Shown one piece after another: positions 26,784 through 36,415 of a DNA stretch of 64,000 nucleotides. Within the stretch, counting starts at the first letter, position 1; the number at the start of each line of letters is the position of its first letter. Source of the DNA: Bacteroidota bacterium (GTDB taxonomy: Bacteria > Bacteroidota > Bacteroidia > Chitinophagales > Chitinophagaceae); assembly GCA_013286305.1 (NCBI GenBank), contig JABDFW010000005.1, positions 1-64,000 of the forward strand. Direction: 5' to 3'. The translations under genes were made by a program, and so were the position numbers. The notes under the pieces were generated by a model. That model did not search any database and was not told the DNA's origin. It saw only the letters and a list, made by a program, of their open reading frames with translations.

Positions 26784-28037
26784 ATGATAAATGACCGTTC
26801 TTATAGCGTAGCAGAAAGATTTATGCGATATGTACAGATTGACACCCAAAGCGACCCCGCAAGCACCAGTTTTCCATCAACCCAAAAGCAAAAAGACCTG
26901 AGCCGCTTACTTGCGAAAGAGTTGACAGAGATGGGGGTTAATGATGCAAATACCGATGAGTATGGTTACGTATATGCAACTATCCCTTCAAATACAAAGA
27001 AAAAGGTTCCTGTGATATGTTTCTGCAGCCATATAGATACTGCCCCTGATTGCAGTGGCTATGGTGTAAAGCCAATATTGCACAGAGATTATGATGGAAG
27101 TAATATTGTATTGCCGGATGACACAACACAGGTGATAGGTATTAAGGATTACCCCTACCTGGCGGAGAAAATTGGGGATGATATTATTACCGCGAGCGGT
27201 ACTACATTGCTTGGCGCTGATGATAAAGCGGGCGTCTCCATCATTATGGAACTGGCAGACTTTTTACTAAAAAACCCGGCTACAAAACATGGGGATATAA
27301 AAATATTATTCACGCCGGATGAAGAAGTAGGAAAAGGAACGGCTAAAGTTGATCTAAAAAAATTGGGCGCTGACTTTGCCTATACTCTCGATGGCGGCCC
27401 TGTTGGCACTTTTGAGGATGAAACATTCAGCGCCGATGGGGTACGGATAACCATTAACGGGATTATCATTCATCCCGGCTATGCAAAAGACAGGTTGGTA
27501 AATGCGTTGAAGATAGCAGGCGAAATAATAGCTGCCCTGCCAAAAGGCGAATTAAGCCCGGAAACAACAAGCGGCAGGCAGGGGTTTATTCATCCTGTAG
27601 CGGTAAATGGCATATCAGAGAAGGCAACGATTGATTTTATTATACGTGATTTTGTAACAGCCAATCTTGAAAAGCACGAAGCCAGGTTGAAAGCCATTGC
27701 CGAAGCTGTAATGCAGCGCTACCCGCAGGCGACTATGCAGTTTGAAGTGCAGGAACAATACCGAAACATGAAAGAAGTGCTGGATAAATACCCCAAAGTA
27801 AGCGCCTACGCTGAAGAAGCTTATAAACGTACAGGATTAACCGTTAAAAATGAACCTATACGCGGCGGCACCGACGGAAGCCGGTTAAGCTTTATGGGGT
27901 TGCCTGCGCCTAACGTTTTTGCCGGCATGTATGCCATACACAGCAAACACGAATTTGTTAGCATGCAGGATATGCAAAAGTCGGTGGAGGTATTGGTGAA
28001 TTTAGTGCAGGTGTGGGAGGAGTACAGTGATCAATGA
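26784..28037 (+). CDS. pepT: Peptidase T (tripeptide aminopeptidase)
   Basis: Zinc aminopeptidase of the M20B family, 417 residues from the ATG at 26784. The metal and catalytic motifs are SHIDTAPD, TLLGADDKAGVSII, FTPDEEVGKG, TLDGGPVG and RGGTDGSRLSFMGLPAPNVFAG. It releases N-terminal residues from tripeptides in the cytoplasm. The preceding TAATTTTG box suggests a leaderless or near-leaderless transcript. Confidence 0.95.
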   Translation: MINDRSYSVAERFMRYVQIDTQSDPASTSFPSTQKQKDLSRLLAKELTEMGVNDANTDEYGYVYATIPSNTKKKVPVICFCSHIDTAPDCSGYGVKPILHRDYDGSNIVLPDDTTQVIGIKDYPYLAEKIGDDIITASGTTLLGADDKAGVSIIMELADFLLKNPATKHGDIKILFTPDEEVGKGTAKVDLKKLGADFAYTLDGGPVGTFEDETFSADGVRITINGIIIHPGYAKDRLVNALKIAGEIIAALPKGELSPETTSGRQGFIHPVAVNGISEKATIDFIIRDFVTANLEKHEARLKAIAEAVMQRYPQATMQFEVQEQYRNMKEVLDKYPKVSAYAEEAYKRTGLTVKNEPIRGGTDGSRLSFMGLPAPNVFAGMYAIHSKHEFVSMQDMQKSVEVLVNLVQVWEEYSDQ

Positions 28038-28136
28038 GATTGGAATGATTACCTCTTGAGAAACATCTGCGACTGTGAACGTTGAGCAAAAAGCCTTTGA
28101 CAGGGGCGAATTGAACAGTCAGCGTAAAGTCCATTA

Positions 28137-28643
28137 TTAGTTACACCTTATTTTTATCGAGCTTATTATTATAAACAAAGCTATAATCCCCACTACATAA
28201 AGTATTGTCATAACCATGCTGACAGTTCTACCTGTTTTTGCCTCTGATAAACTTCTTTTGGTTAATATACCCGGACGCCTTTTTTCAAGGGTTAACGCTC
28301 TTTTTGACAGAATAAATCCCGGTATTAAGAAATAGGCGAACAATATACCTGCAATGGAGAATATCAAACCCAGCAAGGCATCACTGTTGGCGTGCCTGGT
28401 TTGCTTATCCTGCTCAGCGTCGTGTCTTTTTAATTTTCGCTCATAAAGGTAAAGCGTAATTTTTTCCCGAAGTGTTAACCTTCTGCCGAGGTAATTTTCA
28501 ATCGTCTTTACGGGAGGTATATAAAAATAGCCGTTGTAATAACCTGTGCGGGCTGCAGTATCTTTTAGCGGTGGGGCGAAGCTTGCCTTGGCTATGGGGC
28601 TAAAAAATAGTACTGCCACGAGCAGGTAAAGGATTCGTTTCAT
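28137..28643 (-). CDS. Hypothetical secreted/membrane protein
   Basis: I do not recognise this protein of 168 residues. It begins MKRILYLLVAVLFFSPIAKAS (signal peptide); a longer frame extends upstream to 28748 without conserved features. The middle is charged (LREKITLYLYERKLKRHD), followed by two hydrophobic segments (LLGLIFSIAGILFAYFLIPG and VMTILYVVGIIALFIIISS) separated by a basic loop. It resembles small envelope proteins of Bacteroidota with a two-pass C-terminus. Confidence 0.65.
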   Translation of the reverse strand: MKRILYLLVAVLFFSPIAKASFAPPLKDTAARTGYYNGYFYIPPVKTIENYLGRRLTLREKITLYLYERKLKRHDAEQDKQTRHANSDALLGLIFSIAGILFAYFLIPGFILSKRALTLEKRRPGILTKRSLSEAKTGRTVSMVMTILYVVGIIALFIIISSIKIRCN

Positions 28644-28801
28644 GTGGTTATGACAAACATAACGATCGCCGCGTTGCAAAGCTATCCCTTGCAGGAATGG
28701 TGGAGTTATACAGCATGAATAATTTATTATCCTTCTCAGGGGCGACAAGTAAAATCAGGGAAAATCATTCCTAAAGCTTACATTTCCACAAAATTTCAAC
28801 T

Positions 28802-29758
28802 ATGGATGTAAACCTTATAAAGGACTATTGGTGGATAATACCAATACTGCTAATCTTTTTTAGTGGCCTTGTAACAGTAAACCAGGGTTATATTTCAGTG
28901 GTTACCATGTTCGGAAAGTACCGCCGTATTCTATTGCCCGGGTTAAATTTTAAGCTGCCATTTTTTGAAAATGTATATAGGCGCATAAGCATACAAAACC
29001 GGTCTGTTGAACTGGAATTCCAGGCGGTAACGCTCGACCAGGCTAACGTATATTTTAAAGCGATGCTGCTATATGCAGTGCAGAATGCCGATGAAGAAAC
29101 AATAAAGAAAGTGGCCTTTAAATTTATTGCCGATAAAGACCTTATGCAAGCCCTGGTAAGAACGATTGAAGGCAGCATACGCGCATTTGTAGCCACAAAA
29201 AAACAAGCCGAGATTTTATTATTGAGAAAAGACATCGTAGAGTTTGTAAAAGACCAGATAGACCATACGCTTGAAGAATGGGGCTACCATTTACAGGATC
29301 TTCAAATTAACGATATAACTTTTGACCAGGCTATTATGGACAGTATGAGCAAAGTGGTTGCTTCTAACAACCTGAAAGCGGCTGCGGAAAATGAAGGGCA
29401 GGCTTTGCTTATTACAAAAACCAAGGCAGCAGAAGCAGAGGGTAATGCAATAAAAATTTCAGCAGAGGCAGAAAAAGAAGCCGCGCGCTTGCGCGGGCAG
29501 GGTGTTGCACTTTTCCGGGAAGAAGTTGCGCGTGGTATGAGCCAGGCTGCTGAACAAATGAAACAGGCTAACCTTGATACAAACGTGATACTTTTTAGCA
29601 TGTGGACTGAGGCAATCAAAAATTTTGCAGAGGTAAGCAAAGGCAACGTAATATTCTTAGATGGCAGCCCCGAAGGTATGGGTAAACAAATGCAGCAAAT
29701 AATAGGCATGGCTAAGGTTGATCAGAACAGGAACCAGCAAGCTGCAGGAAAGTTGTAG
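28802..29758 (+). CDS. SPFH/Band 7 domain protein (stomatin/prohibitin-like)
   Basis: Membrane-anchored scaffold protein of 318 residues. It has an N-terminal membrane segment (WWIIPILLIFFSGLVTVNQG), then the SPFH domain with LPGLNFKLPFFENVYRRIS, and a long coiled-coil-like alanine/glutamate-rich region (about 195-260, AEAEGNAIKISAEAEKEAARLRGQG). Such proteins form microdomains and recruit proteases. No NfeD-type partner is adjacent. Confidence 0.9.
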   Translation: MDVNLIKDYWWIIPILLIFFSGLVTVNQGYISVVTMFGKYRRILLPGLNFKLPFFENVYRRISIQNRSVELEFQAVTLDQANVYFKAMLLYAVQNADEETIKKVAFKFIADKDLMQALVRTIEGSIRAFVATKKQAEILLLRKDIVEFVKDQIDHTLEEWGYHLQDLQINDITFDQAIMDSMSKVVASNNLKAAAENEGQALLITKTKAAEAEGNAIKISAEAEKEAARLRGQGVALFREEVARGMSQAAEQMKQANLDTNVILFSMWTEAIKNFAEVSKGNVIFLDGSPEGMGKQMQQIIGMAKVDQNRNQQAAGKL

Positions 29759-29796
29759 TTGATTAGTTTTATAATTCATCATTAAAGCGAATATGG

Positions 29797-29810
29797 TTCT
29801 GCCTTTGATG
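29797..29810 (+). repeat. Left copy of a 14-base direct repeat
   Basis: TTCTGCCTTTGATG occurs here and at 30377-30390. The following bases are also similar (gaggtttcac versus ttgttttcat). The two copies flank the AT-rich gene at 29824-30369. Confidence 0.6.
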
Positions 29811-29823
29811 GAGGTTTCACACG

Positions 29824-30369
29824 ATGAGCAATATGTATAATACGAAGATAAGAATGCTATTTATCACAGCCCTTTTAATGTCTGGTCAAATTATGGCCCA
29901 ATCTGATCTAAATTCATTTCCCAAATCGGTTGATTGGAAAAAAGTTTCTTCAATTGTAAAGCAAGAATTTATTTATAAAATAAAAAGTTCAAATAAGTAT
30001 GATAGTACTATAGGAATTGATAAAAAAGAAAACAATTTATCAAAATCCAACCTTTTACGTAAAGAAATCAATTTGACATTGTTACATTTTGAACAAGATT
30101 TTGATACAGATACTTCATATTATTATGAGTATGACGTTTTAATCTCAGTTTTAGGATCTGAAACATGTCATGGTTGTAAAATAGTTGATTCGCGAACATA
30201 CGTACTCAAAATTTCCCTTAATGAAACCTTTAATAAAAGTGATTTAGTTTCTTATCAAAAAAATAGCGGAATCATTCCCCCTTATTCTGATTTGGCTCCA
30301 TGGAGAACATTTAAAAGCTTTAGCCGTAAAATTGAATTAAAGGAATTGACACCTATTAAAATTGATTAA
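29824..30369 (+). CDS. Hypothetical secreted protein in AT-rich segment
   Basis: I do not recognise this protein of 181 residues. A signal peptide is likely (MLFITALLMSGQIMAQ follows a short N-terminal extension; ATG codons at 29824, 29833 and 29854 are alternatives). The rest is hydrophilic and lysine/serine-rich with one CHGCK pair of cysteines near residue 118. Base composition is clearly more AT-rich than the neighbours, and a 14-base direct repeat flanks the gene, which fits a recent insertion. Confidence 0.65.
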   Translation: MSNMYNTKIRMLFITALLMSGQIMAQSDLNSFPKSVDWKKVSSIVKQEFIYKIKSSNKYDSTIGIDKKENNLSKSNLLRKEINLTLLHFEQDFDTDTSYYYEYDVLISVLGSETCHGCKIVDSRTYVLKISLNETFNKSDLVSYQKNSGIIPPYSDLAPWRTFKSFSRKIELKELTPIKID

Positions 30370-30805
30370 GAAATTTTTCTGCCTTTGATGTTGTTTTCAT
30401 CATCAAAATCTATTTTTATAACGCGACTCAATATTGGTGAAACACTATAGGTGTTCGGAAGAACACAATTGTAAGTTTTGCCAACTGCAAGGTGCCGTCA
30501 TGCCTTCGCAGGAAGGCATCTCATAAGTTTAAACAAGCATATCTACCCAATCGTGTATAAGAAATTTATATATAGCATCATTCCAGCCTGTTCACTGTTG
30601 AGATGCCTTCCTGCGAAGGCATGGCGATCCGGGATTTGATTTTTAAATAATTTTGGCAACGGGAAGAAACCTGTTGCTTCTATCTTCCAAACACTTAATG
30701 TGAAAACACCAAAATTAATGGGGCAAATGAAACTGGGGTTACTAAGCGAATTCCCAACTTGTATCTCCAATCAGATGCAATCCTGAAAATCACGGTTCTA
30801 TCATA
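30370..30805. other. Gene-free stretch with inverted repeat
   Basis: About 435 nt without a convincing gene. It holds the right copy of the 14-base direct repeat and a perfect 25-base inverted repeat (30499-30523 and 30599-30623). A minus-strand frame at 30543-30770 runs through one arm of the repeat and is not credible as a gene. Confidence 0.6.
30499..30623. repeat. Perfect 25-base inverted repeat
   Basis: The left arm contains atgccttcgcaggaaggcat, and the right arm is its exact reverse complement over 25 bases; the loop is 75 nt. Each arm is itself a small palindrome (ATGCCTT/AAGGCAT). The structure resembles a non-autonomous mobile element. Confidence 0.75.
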
Positions 30806-30837
30806 AAAAAAGTCCCGCTAAACTGCGGGACTTTTTT
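30805..30837 (-). terminator. Bidirectional terminator after htrA
   Basis: AGTCCCGC (30811-30818) pairs with GCGGGACT (30825-30832), flanked by A-run and T-run. It serves the minus-strand protease gene ending at 30862. Confidence 0.85.
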
Positions 30838-30861
30838 ATATTATAATTTGTCTTCTAAATT

Positions 30862-32403
30862 TTACTGTCCGTTACCACCACCATTATCACCGCTATTATC
30901 GCTTCCTTCACTGTCAAGATTTAATGGGTATCCATACGTGCCTTCGTAACCAGGGTAAACACCTTCTAATCTTACCGTGCCATGGGAGCTGCCCAAAGCT
31001 GTTTTAAGATCATCAAGATTATTTACTGCCTGTCCGTCAACACTGGTAATTACAAAGCCTTCCTGCATACGTGTGTTCTTCAATAAGCCATCGCCAAGTT
31101 TTTTCACCAGCACACCACCGGAAAGGCTATTCTTTTTAGCTGTAGCCGCGTCAACATTTACAAGTTCGCCGCCCAGTTTTTCAAAGAAACTTTCTGTTTT
31201 TACTACACTATAGTTACCAGACTTATTCTTGAGTTCAATATTAATAGTGTTTTCTTTTCCATCCCTGAAATAAGTAAGGCTAATTTTATCACCTGGCTTA
31301 TAACGGGCAATTTGTTCCTGTAATTCGGGGCCGCTGCTTATGCCTGTTCCATTAATTTTAGTTATAAAGTCGCCTTTTTGCAATCCTGCTTCTTTAGCAG
31401 CGCCATCGGGGGCAACTTCACTTATATACACACCGTCGCCGTCTTTAATTCCGAATTGTTTTTTCTGGTCGTCCGTAATGTTATCAGACGGGTATTGAAT
31501 ACCGAGATAAGCCCTTTGAACCGCGCCGAACTTAAGAAGGTCGTTTACTACCTTTTTTACAATATTCACAGGTATTGCATAAGAGTAACCTGCATACGAA
31601 CCTGTAGGAGAAGCGATGGCCGAATTTATACCAATCAGTTCGCCATTGGTATTTATGAGTGCGCCGCCACTGTTGCCGGGGTTTACCGCAGCATCTGTTT
31701 GCAGGAATGATTCAATTGGACGGTCAGCTTTGTTAATGCCAATTGACCTTGCTTTTGCGCTGATGATACCTGCTGTAATAGTAACGTCAAGGTTTAAAGG
31801 ATAACCTACTGCCAGCACCCACTGGCCAAGCCTTGTATCGTCGCTGTTACCATAAACAAGATAAGGAAAGTTAGTTCCATCAATCTTGATAACTGCAAGG
31901 TCGCTGTTTGGGTCTGTACCTATTACAGTACCCTTGTATGTTTTACGGTTTGTAAGGGTAACGGTTACTTCGTCCGCCCCATCCACTACGTGGTTATTTG
32001 TAACTATATAACCATCGCTGCTGATAATTACACCACTGCCGCTGGCACGTTGCTCCGGAATTACACGCGGGCCGTTAAAAAAGTCGGAAAAAGGATCCTG
32101 GTCGCCGAAAAAGTCAGAGAACGGATTTTTTTGTTTGGGCAAGTTGTTGCTAACCTGTCTTTGTTTGGTACGGGTTTTTATATGTACCACTGCAGGAGCG
32201 GACGACGTTGCAGCCGCCGTAAAGTCAACAGGGCCGGCGTTGTTATTGTTCTTGTCAAAAAAGCCGGCATAGTTAACCGGCAGTTTACCGGCTTCCTGTG
32301 TGATGCCATACTTGTTTTCCATCCATTTGCCATAACCCCATACACTCAAAACTGCAGTTGACGCACTGATCAGTACCACTAATAAAATGTTTTTGAGTTT
32401 CAT
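30862..32403 (-). CDS. Do-family serine protease (HtrA/DegP)
   Basis: Periplasmic protease/chaperone for misfolded envelope proteins, 513 residues. An N-terminal signal or anchor (MKLKNILLVVLISASTAVLSVW) is followed by the trypsin-like domain with catalytic His138 (TNNHVV), Asp168 (SDLAVIK) and Ser245 (NPGNSGGAL). Two PDZ-like domains follow; the first has AYLGIQYPSDN and GLQKGDFITKING. The C-terminus is rich in glycine, asparagine and serine. Confidence 0.95.
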   Translation of the reverse strand: MKLKNILLVVLISASTAVLSVWGYGKWMENKYGITQEAGKLPVNYAGFFDKNNNNAGPVDFTAAATSSAPAVVHIKTRTKQRQVSNNLPKQKNPFSDFFGDQDPFSDFFNGPRVIPEQRASGSGVIISSDGYIVTNNHVVDGADEVTVTLTNRKTYKGTVIGTDPNSDLAVIKIDGTNFPYLVYGNSDDTRLGQWVLAVGYPLNLDVTITAGIISAKARSIGINKADRPIESFLQTDAAVNPGNSGGALINTNGELIGINSAIASPTGSYAGYSYAIPVNIVKKVVNDLLKFGAVQRAYLGIQYPSDNITDDQKKQFGIKDGDGVYISEVAPDGAAKEAGLQKGDFITKINGTGISSGPELQEQIARYKPGDKISLTYFRDGKENTINIELKNKSGNYSVVKTESFFEKLGGELVNVDAATAKKNSLSGGVLVKKLGDGLLKNTRMQEGFVITSVDGQAVNNLDDLKTALGSSHGTVRLEGVYPGYEGTYGYPLNLDSEGSDNSGDNGGGNGQ

Positions 32404-32649
32404 TGTGCTTTAATTTTTTAATGTAACTAAACTAATCAAATTATATGCCTTATAGATAGCAAAGAAACGAACCTGTTTAATCGTCAGTTAACCTTGCAGC
32501 CCATTTAACAAATAATTGACGAAGCTTGTCGTACAATGTGGCAAAGTTACATACTCGTTTTAATTTTTATAACATTCTTTCGGCAAAAATGACATTGGCA
32601 TAGATACTTTTTCTGCCAATTAACATTTGTAAAAATCAATAATGTGTTA

Positions 32650-33648
32650 TCAAAGCCTTTTTAAAAAAGCCATCGTATCAATTCCGTCAGCATAATCAGG
32701 CAGCGAAGGCTCCTGTGCTGATCCGAATGGAAGATAACTATGCCCAACGATACATTGAATGTCGCTGTTATTTTCCAAAGCCCGGCTTAACAGCGTTTTA
32801 TCAGCATAATATGCAAAGTGCACCTGGCTTACAGGGGAGAAAAGGGATTCATTTTCTGTAACGATCATTGAATCGTTGTTCATATAGTATTTGCTGTTCA
32901 TAATAAGCAGGGCAAGGTGGTAGTCAAAGTTATTGCGGTATTTATGAAAGTCTGAATAGTAATGGTATTTTTTTAGCGCTTCAAGCAGGGGAATAAAATC
33001 GTATTCCTGCGGCACAAAAAGCTTGGTTACATTGCGGCAGCCAAGCCCAAAATATAGTTGAATGTCATCTGCCAGCCTGTTAAGTTCATCCTTTGTTTCA
33101 GTTCCGTCTAAAACGGCAACCGACGTTCTGTTTCGGCGTATTATGCTTGGGTATTTCCCAAAATAGTAGTCAAAATAGCGGGCTGAATTGTTACTGCCTG
33201 TGGCAATATAAGCGTCGCAGCCTTTAAGATTCTCACTGAAAGAAATTAGTTCCGCTGCTTCATCGCTCCATTCACTGAGCTTTTGCACCAGGTGTTTAAT
33301 TAATAAAGTATCTTTTGATGATGGCTTTATTACCGCTTTATGCCCCCAAATAAATACGCACAAAAGGTCGTGAAACCCTACCAGGGGTATATTGCCGGCC
33401 ATTACAATGCCCACATTTTTTTGACTGTTATTTTCAGGAGGAATATTGTACCCCGCAACCCAGGGTTCCAATTTTGCTCTTTCTAAAAACCCGGTTGCTA
33501 TATTTTTCACCGCCAGTTCTATAAATTCAGGAACAAACCATGGGTTTTGCAGGGCTGCATCATTTTTTACCAGGGTTAAATCACCATCACCGGTTTTTAA
33601 ATAGCCGCCCAATTTTACCAATAAATCTATTCGTTCTTGCAATTTCAT
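32650..33648 (-). CDS. LuxC-like acyl-CoA reductase
   Basis: Protein of 332 residues from the aldehyde-dehydrogenase-like LuxC superfamily, which reduces acyl-CoA or acyl-ACP to aldehyde. Visible stretches are GIVMAGNIPLVGFHDLLCV, VIKPSSKDTLLIKHLVQKL, IATGSNNSARYFDYYF, and FGLGCRNVTKLFVP with the candidate catalytic cysteine. It is divergent from a dicluster ferredoxin gene 160 nt away, a neighbourhood that suggests a redox link. The physiological acyl substrate is unknown. Confidence 0.82.
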   Translation of the reverse strand: MKLQERIDLLVKLGGYLKTGDGDLTLVKNDAALQNPWFVPEFIELAVKNIATGFLERAKLEPWVAGYNIPPENNSQKNVGIVMAGNIPLVGFHDLLCVFIWGHKAVIKPSSKDTLLIKHLVQKLSEWSDEAAELISFSENLKGCDAYIATGSNNSARYFDYYFGKYPSIIRRNRTSVAVLDGTETKDELNRLADDIQLYFGLGCRNVTKLFVPQEYDFIPLLEALKKYHYYSDFHKYRNNFDYHLALLIMNSKYYMNNDSMIVTENESLFSPVSQVHFAYYADKTLLSRALENNSDIQCIVGHSYLPFGSAQEPSLPDYADGIDTMAFLKRL

Positions 33649-33808
33649 CTTTTCAACCTTATTTTTATGGCGACAAAAATATCTTAAACTGGCAGGAGTT
33701 GTAAAAGATTATTCATTTGTTCTTTATATTGCGGACGTTTAAGTTTTTGATGATATAAATTGAGAACAGCTTACAAACCATAAACTATAAAATAATAAAC
33801 TTAACACT

Positions 33809-34156
33809 ATGGCTATTAAAATAACAGAAGAGTGTATAAACTGCGGGGCCTGCGAACCCGAATGCCCTAATAATGCAATATATGAGGGAGGCGTTGAGTG
33901 GTCTTTTGCTGATGGAACAAATGTTAAAGGGCCCGTTGTAATGATGGACGGCACAATAGTTGATGCCGGCGACCGTTTTGCACCCGTTAGCGTTGATACG
34001 TATTATATAACACCCAATAAATGCACTGAATGCCAGGGGTTTCATGAAGAACCACAATGCGCTTCCGTTTGCCCGGTTGACTGCTGCGTACCGGATGAAA
34101 TGTACCGCGAAACTATTGAAGATCTGCTGGCAAAGAAAGATAAATTGCACATTTAA
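33809..34156 (+). CDS. Dicluster 4Fe-4S ferredoxin
   Basis: Small electron carrier of 115 residues. The N-terminal motif [12 protein letters not shown] binds one cluster, and the C-terminal [22 protein letters not shown] supplies the ligands for the second, with a longer loop between the first cysteines. A stretch of about 40 residues separates the two sites. It is divergent from the LuxC-like reductase gene. Confidence 0.93.
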   Translation: MAIKITEECINCGACEPECPNNAIYEGGVEWSFADGTNVKGPVVMMDGTIVDAGDRFAPVSVDTYYITPNKCTECQGFHEEPQCASVCPVDCCVPDEMYRETIEDLLAKKDKLHI

Positions 34157-34461
34157 TGCACATAGCGGTGTGCAAAAGTAAACTTGTAAACCTTAGATTG
34201 ACAATGTAACTTGCTTGTTAATGATTGTTGCTGTAAAGCGACATTAAATAAACGGGTGATATTTCCCGTAGCAGAGGTGAAGGATCAGTAGTTCTTCACC
34301 TTTTTTTGTGCACTTATAACACGAATTACGGCGAATCTGCCCGCGGCAGGCGTGCTACCCTAAAACTCTCTGAATACCAAATAAATAATTAGCCAATTTT
34401 TGCCATAATTTTTCATTCATCCCCTTAAATCCATTTCTTTGCATAGCCCAATAAAGCAACA
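34157..34461. other. Gap between ferredoxin and ddl
   Basis: About 305 nt. It contains a terminator at 34275-34307, a small hairpin of ACGGG/CCCGT type just before it, and a CTGCC/GGCAG palindrome near 34340. No gene is seen. Confidence 0.6.
34275..34307 (+). terminator. Terminator after ferredoxin gene
   Basis: AGGTGAAG (34275-34282) and CTTCACCT (34294-34301) form the stem, followed by a run of T. Confidence 0.8.
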
Positions 34462-35448
34462 ATGAAAAAAACAATAGCACTGGTAACCGGCGGGTATAGC
34501 GGAGAAGCGGAGATTAGTTATAAAAGCGCTATAACTGTTGAAAATAACGTTGACAAAGAAAAATTTGACGTTTATACCATTGACATTAACCCGCAGGGAT
34601 GGGTTTATAAGGATGAGCAAGGCAATGCCGTTGCTATTGACAGAAATGATTTTTCCATAAACCTTGCCAATAAGAAAATTGTGTTTGATGCCGTGCTTAT
34701 GTGCATTCATGGCAACCCGGGCGAAGATGGCAAACTGCAGGGGTATTTTGATATGCTTAACCTGCCTTATACAAGTTGCGACGCGGCCACATCGGCCCTA
34801 ACATTTAATAAACGATATACGGTTGCGGTGGCTGCTTTTAATGGCATACATGTTGCAAGATCAGCCTTGCTTATTAAAAATAACTTTGAGAGCGCCGACG
34901 AAATTGCAGCTACTTTAAATTTCCCGGTTTTTGTTAAACCAAATAATGGGGGGTCAAGCATTGGCATGTCTAAAGTTAACAGCGCTTCAGAAGAATTAGG
35001 CATAGCAATTGAAAAAGCTTTTAAAGAAGATAACCAGGTGCTGGTAGAAGAATTTATTAAAGGGAGGGAATTTACTATTGGAGTATTTAAAACAAAAGGC
35101 AATATTATAACGTTACCTATAACCGAAATAATAAGCAAAAAGGAGTTTTTTGATTTTGAGGCGAAATACCTTGGCATGAGTGAGGAAATAACCCCTGCAA
35201 AAGTTGAGGAAAGTATTGCCGATAAAGTTAGGGTTGCAGCAAAAAAGATATATTCGGCTTTAAATTGCCGTGGTATAGTGCGGATTGATTTTATTTATAA
35301 CGAAACGGCGGGGCAACCGTATATGCTTGAAGTAAATACCGTACCAGGCCAGAGCGAGGCCAGTATTGTACCACAACAGGTTAAAGCAATGGGATGGACA
35401 TTAAAGCAGTTTTACACGGCTTTAATTGAAGAGTGTTTTAATATATAG
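34462..35448 (+). CDS. ddl: D-alanine--D-alanine ligase
   Basis: ATP-grasp ligase making the D-Ala-D-Ala end of the peptidoglycan peptide, 328 residues. Signatures are VTGGYSGEAEISYKSA, HGNPGEDGKLQGYFDML, FVKPNNGGSSIGMSKV, VEEFIKGREFTIGVF, and the metal-binding end YMLEVNTVPGQSEASIVPQQ. The next gene encodes a PASTA protein, which also fits a cell-wall theme. Confidence 0.95.
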   Translation: MKKTIALVTGGYSGEAEISYKSAITVENNVDKEKFDVYTIDINPQGWVYKDEQGNAVAIDRNDFSINLANKKIVFDAVLMCIHGNPGEDGKLQGYFDMLNLPYTSCDAATSALTFNKRYTVAVAAFNGIHVARSALLIKNNFESADEIAATLNFPVFVKPNNGGSSIGMSKVNSASEELGIAIEKAFKEDNQVLVEEFIKGREFTIGVFKTKGNIITLPITEIISKKEFFDFEAKYLGMSEEITPAKVEESIADKVRVAAKKIYSALNCRGIVRIDFIYNETAGQPYMLEVNTVPGQSEASIVPQQVKAMGWTLKQFYTALIEECFNI

Positions 35449-35519
35449 AAAGGTACAGATCAAAGATTTTTAGTGCTTACATTTGACAGGTTGTACATCT
35501 GCAAAATAAAACTTTATAA

Positions 35520-36353
35520 GTGTTTAAGTTTATTACTGAAAAGCCTTTTTGGGTAAACCTGGTGGCAGCAATAGGGATGGTTATTATACTCTTCCTGCTA
35601 TTTTTTAGTGCGCTTGGTGTTATTACGCGCCACAGCTCGCTTGAAAAAGTGCCTTCTGTTGTGGGCAAAAATGCCGATGAGGCCACAAAACTGCTTGAAG
35701 ATGGTGGATTTGAAGTAACGGTACAGGACTCAGTATATATTGATACTGCCGCACCATTAACAGTGATACGACAATCCCCCGAAGCAGATGCCACAGTAAA
35801 AATTCACAGAACCATATATTTAACCATAAATCGTGCGGTTGCCCCACAGATTGATATGCCCGACCTCAGGGGGTTTTCCTTTAAAAGTGCGCAGCTTTAC
35901 CTGCAAAGCCTTGGGTTAAGGGTTGGCGATACTTCTTATACGCCTGACATCGCATTGAATGCGGTAAAAGAACAACTGCTGAATGGCAAGCCTGTTGACC
36001 CCGGCACCAAAGTAAACATGGGCAGCGCCATAAGCCTTGTACTTGGCAGTGGCGTTGGAGAAGCGGAACTAAACGTACCAGACCTGGTAGGGATGACTGT
36101 ATCGGAAGCCAGGTTATACCTGAGCAATAAAAACATAAACATCAATACCATATTAGCCAATGAATCGATAAGCGATACCGCCAGCGCCTATATAGTCAAG
36201 CAAAGCCCTTTGCCATTTTCAACATTAGGCCCTGGGCAAATAGTGGCTAATAAAATACGGCCAGGCCAGTTAATGGATATTTGGATTGGTACAACACGGC
36301 CTGAAATTGATACCAGTAACGCAGTACAGCCGGAACTGGTGCCTAACCAATAA
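35520..36353 (+). CDS. PASTA domain membrane protein
   Basis: Protein of 277 residues with an N-terminal membrane anchor (WVNLVAAIGMVIILFLLFFSALGV) and three extracytoplasmic PASTA domains (about 43-110, 111-182 and 185-262), each with a VP.(L/V).G-type opening and a P(G/Q)..V ending. PASTA domains bind peptidoglycan in other bacteria. GTG at 35520 is the likely start because no ATG precedes the conserved MFKFITEKPFWVN. It lies 71 nt after ddl and is probably cotranscribed. Confidence 0.85.
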   Translation: MFKFITEKPFWVNLVAAIGMVIILFLLFFSALGVITRHSSLEKVPSVVGKNADEATKLLEDGGFEVTVQDSVYIDTAAPLTVIRQSPEADATVKIHRTIYLTINRAVAPQIDMPDLRGFSFKSAQLYLQSLGLRVGDTSYTPDIALNAVKEQLLNGKPVDPGTKVNMGSAISLVLGSGVGEAELNVPDLVGMTVSEARLYLSNKNININTILANESISDTASAYIVKQSPLPFSTLGPGQIVANKIRPGQLMDIWIGTTRPEIDTSNAVQPELVPNQ

Positions 36354-36415
36354 CATCAAAAGATTATCACATCCCCGCTCTAATACAACCATGGAGAGAG
36401 GAATAAACCCATAGT

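Noticed and set aside
30543..30770. Minus-strand frame of 75 codons
   Set aside because: It runs through one arm of the 25-base inverted repeat; the peptide DRHAFAG-like part is a repeat translation.
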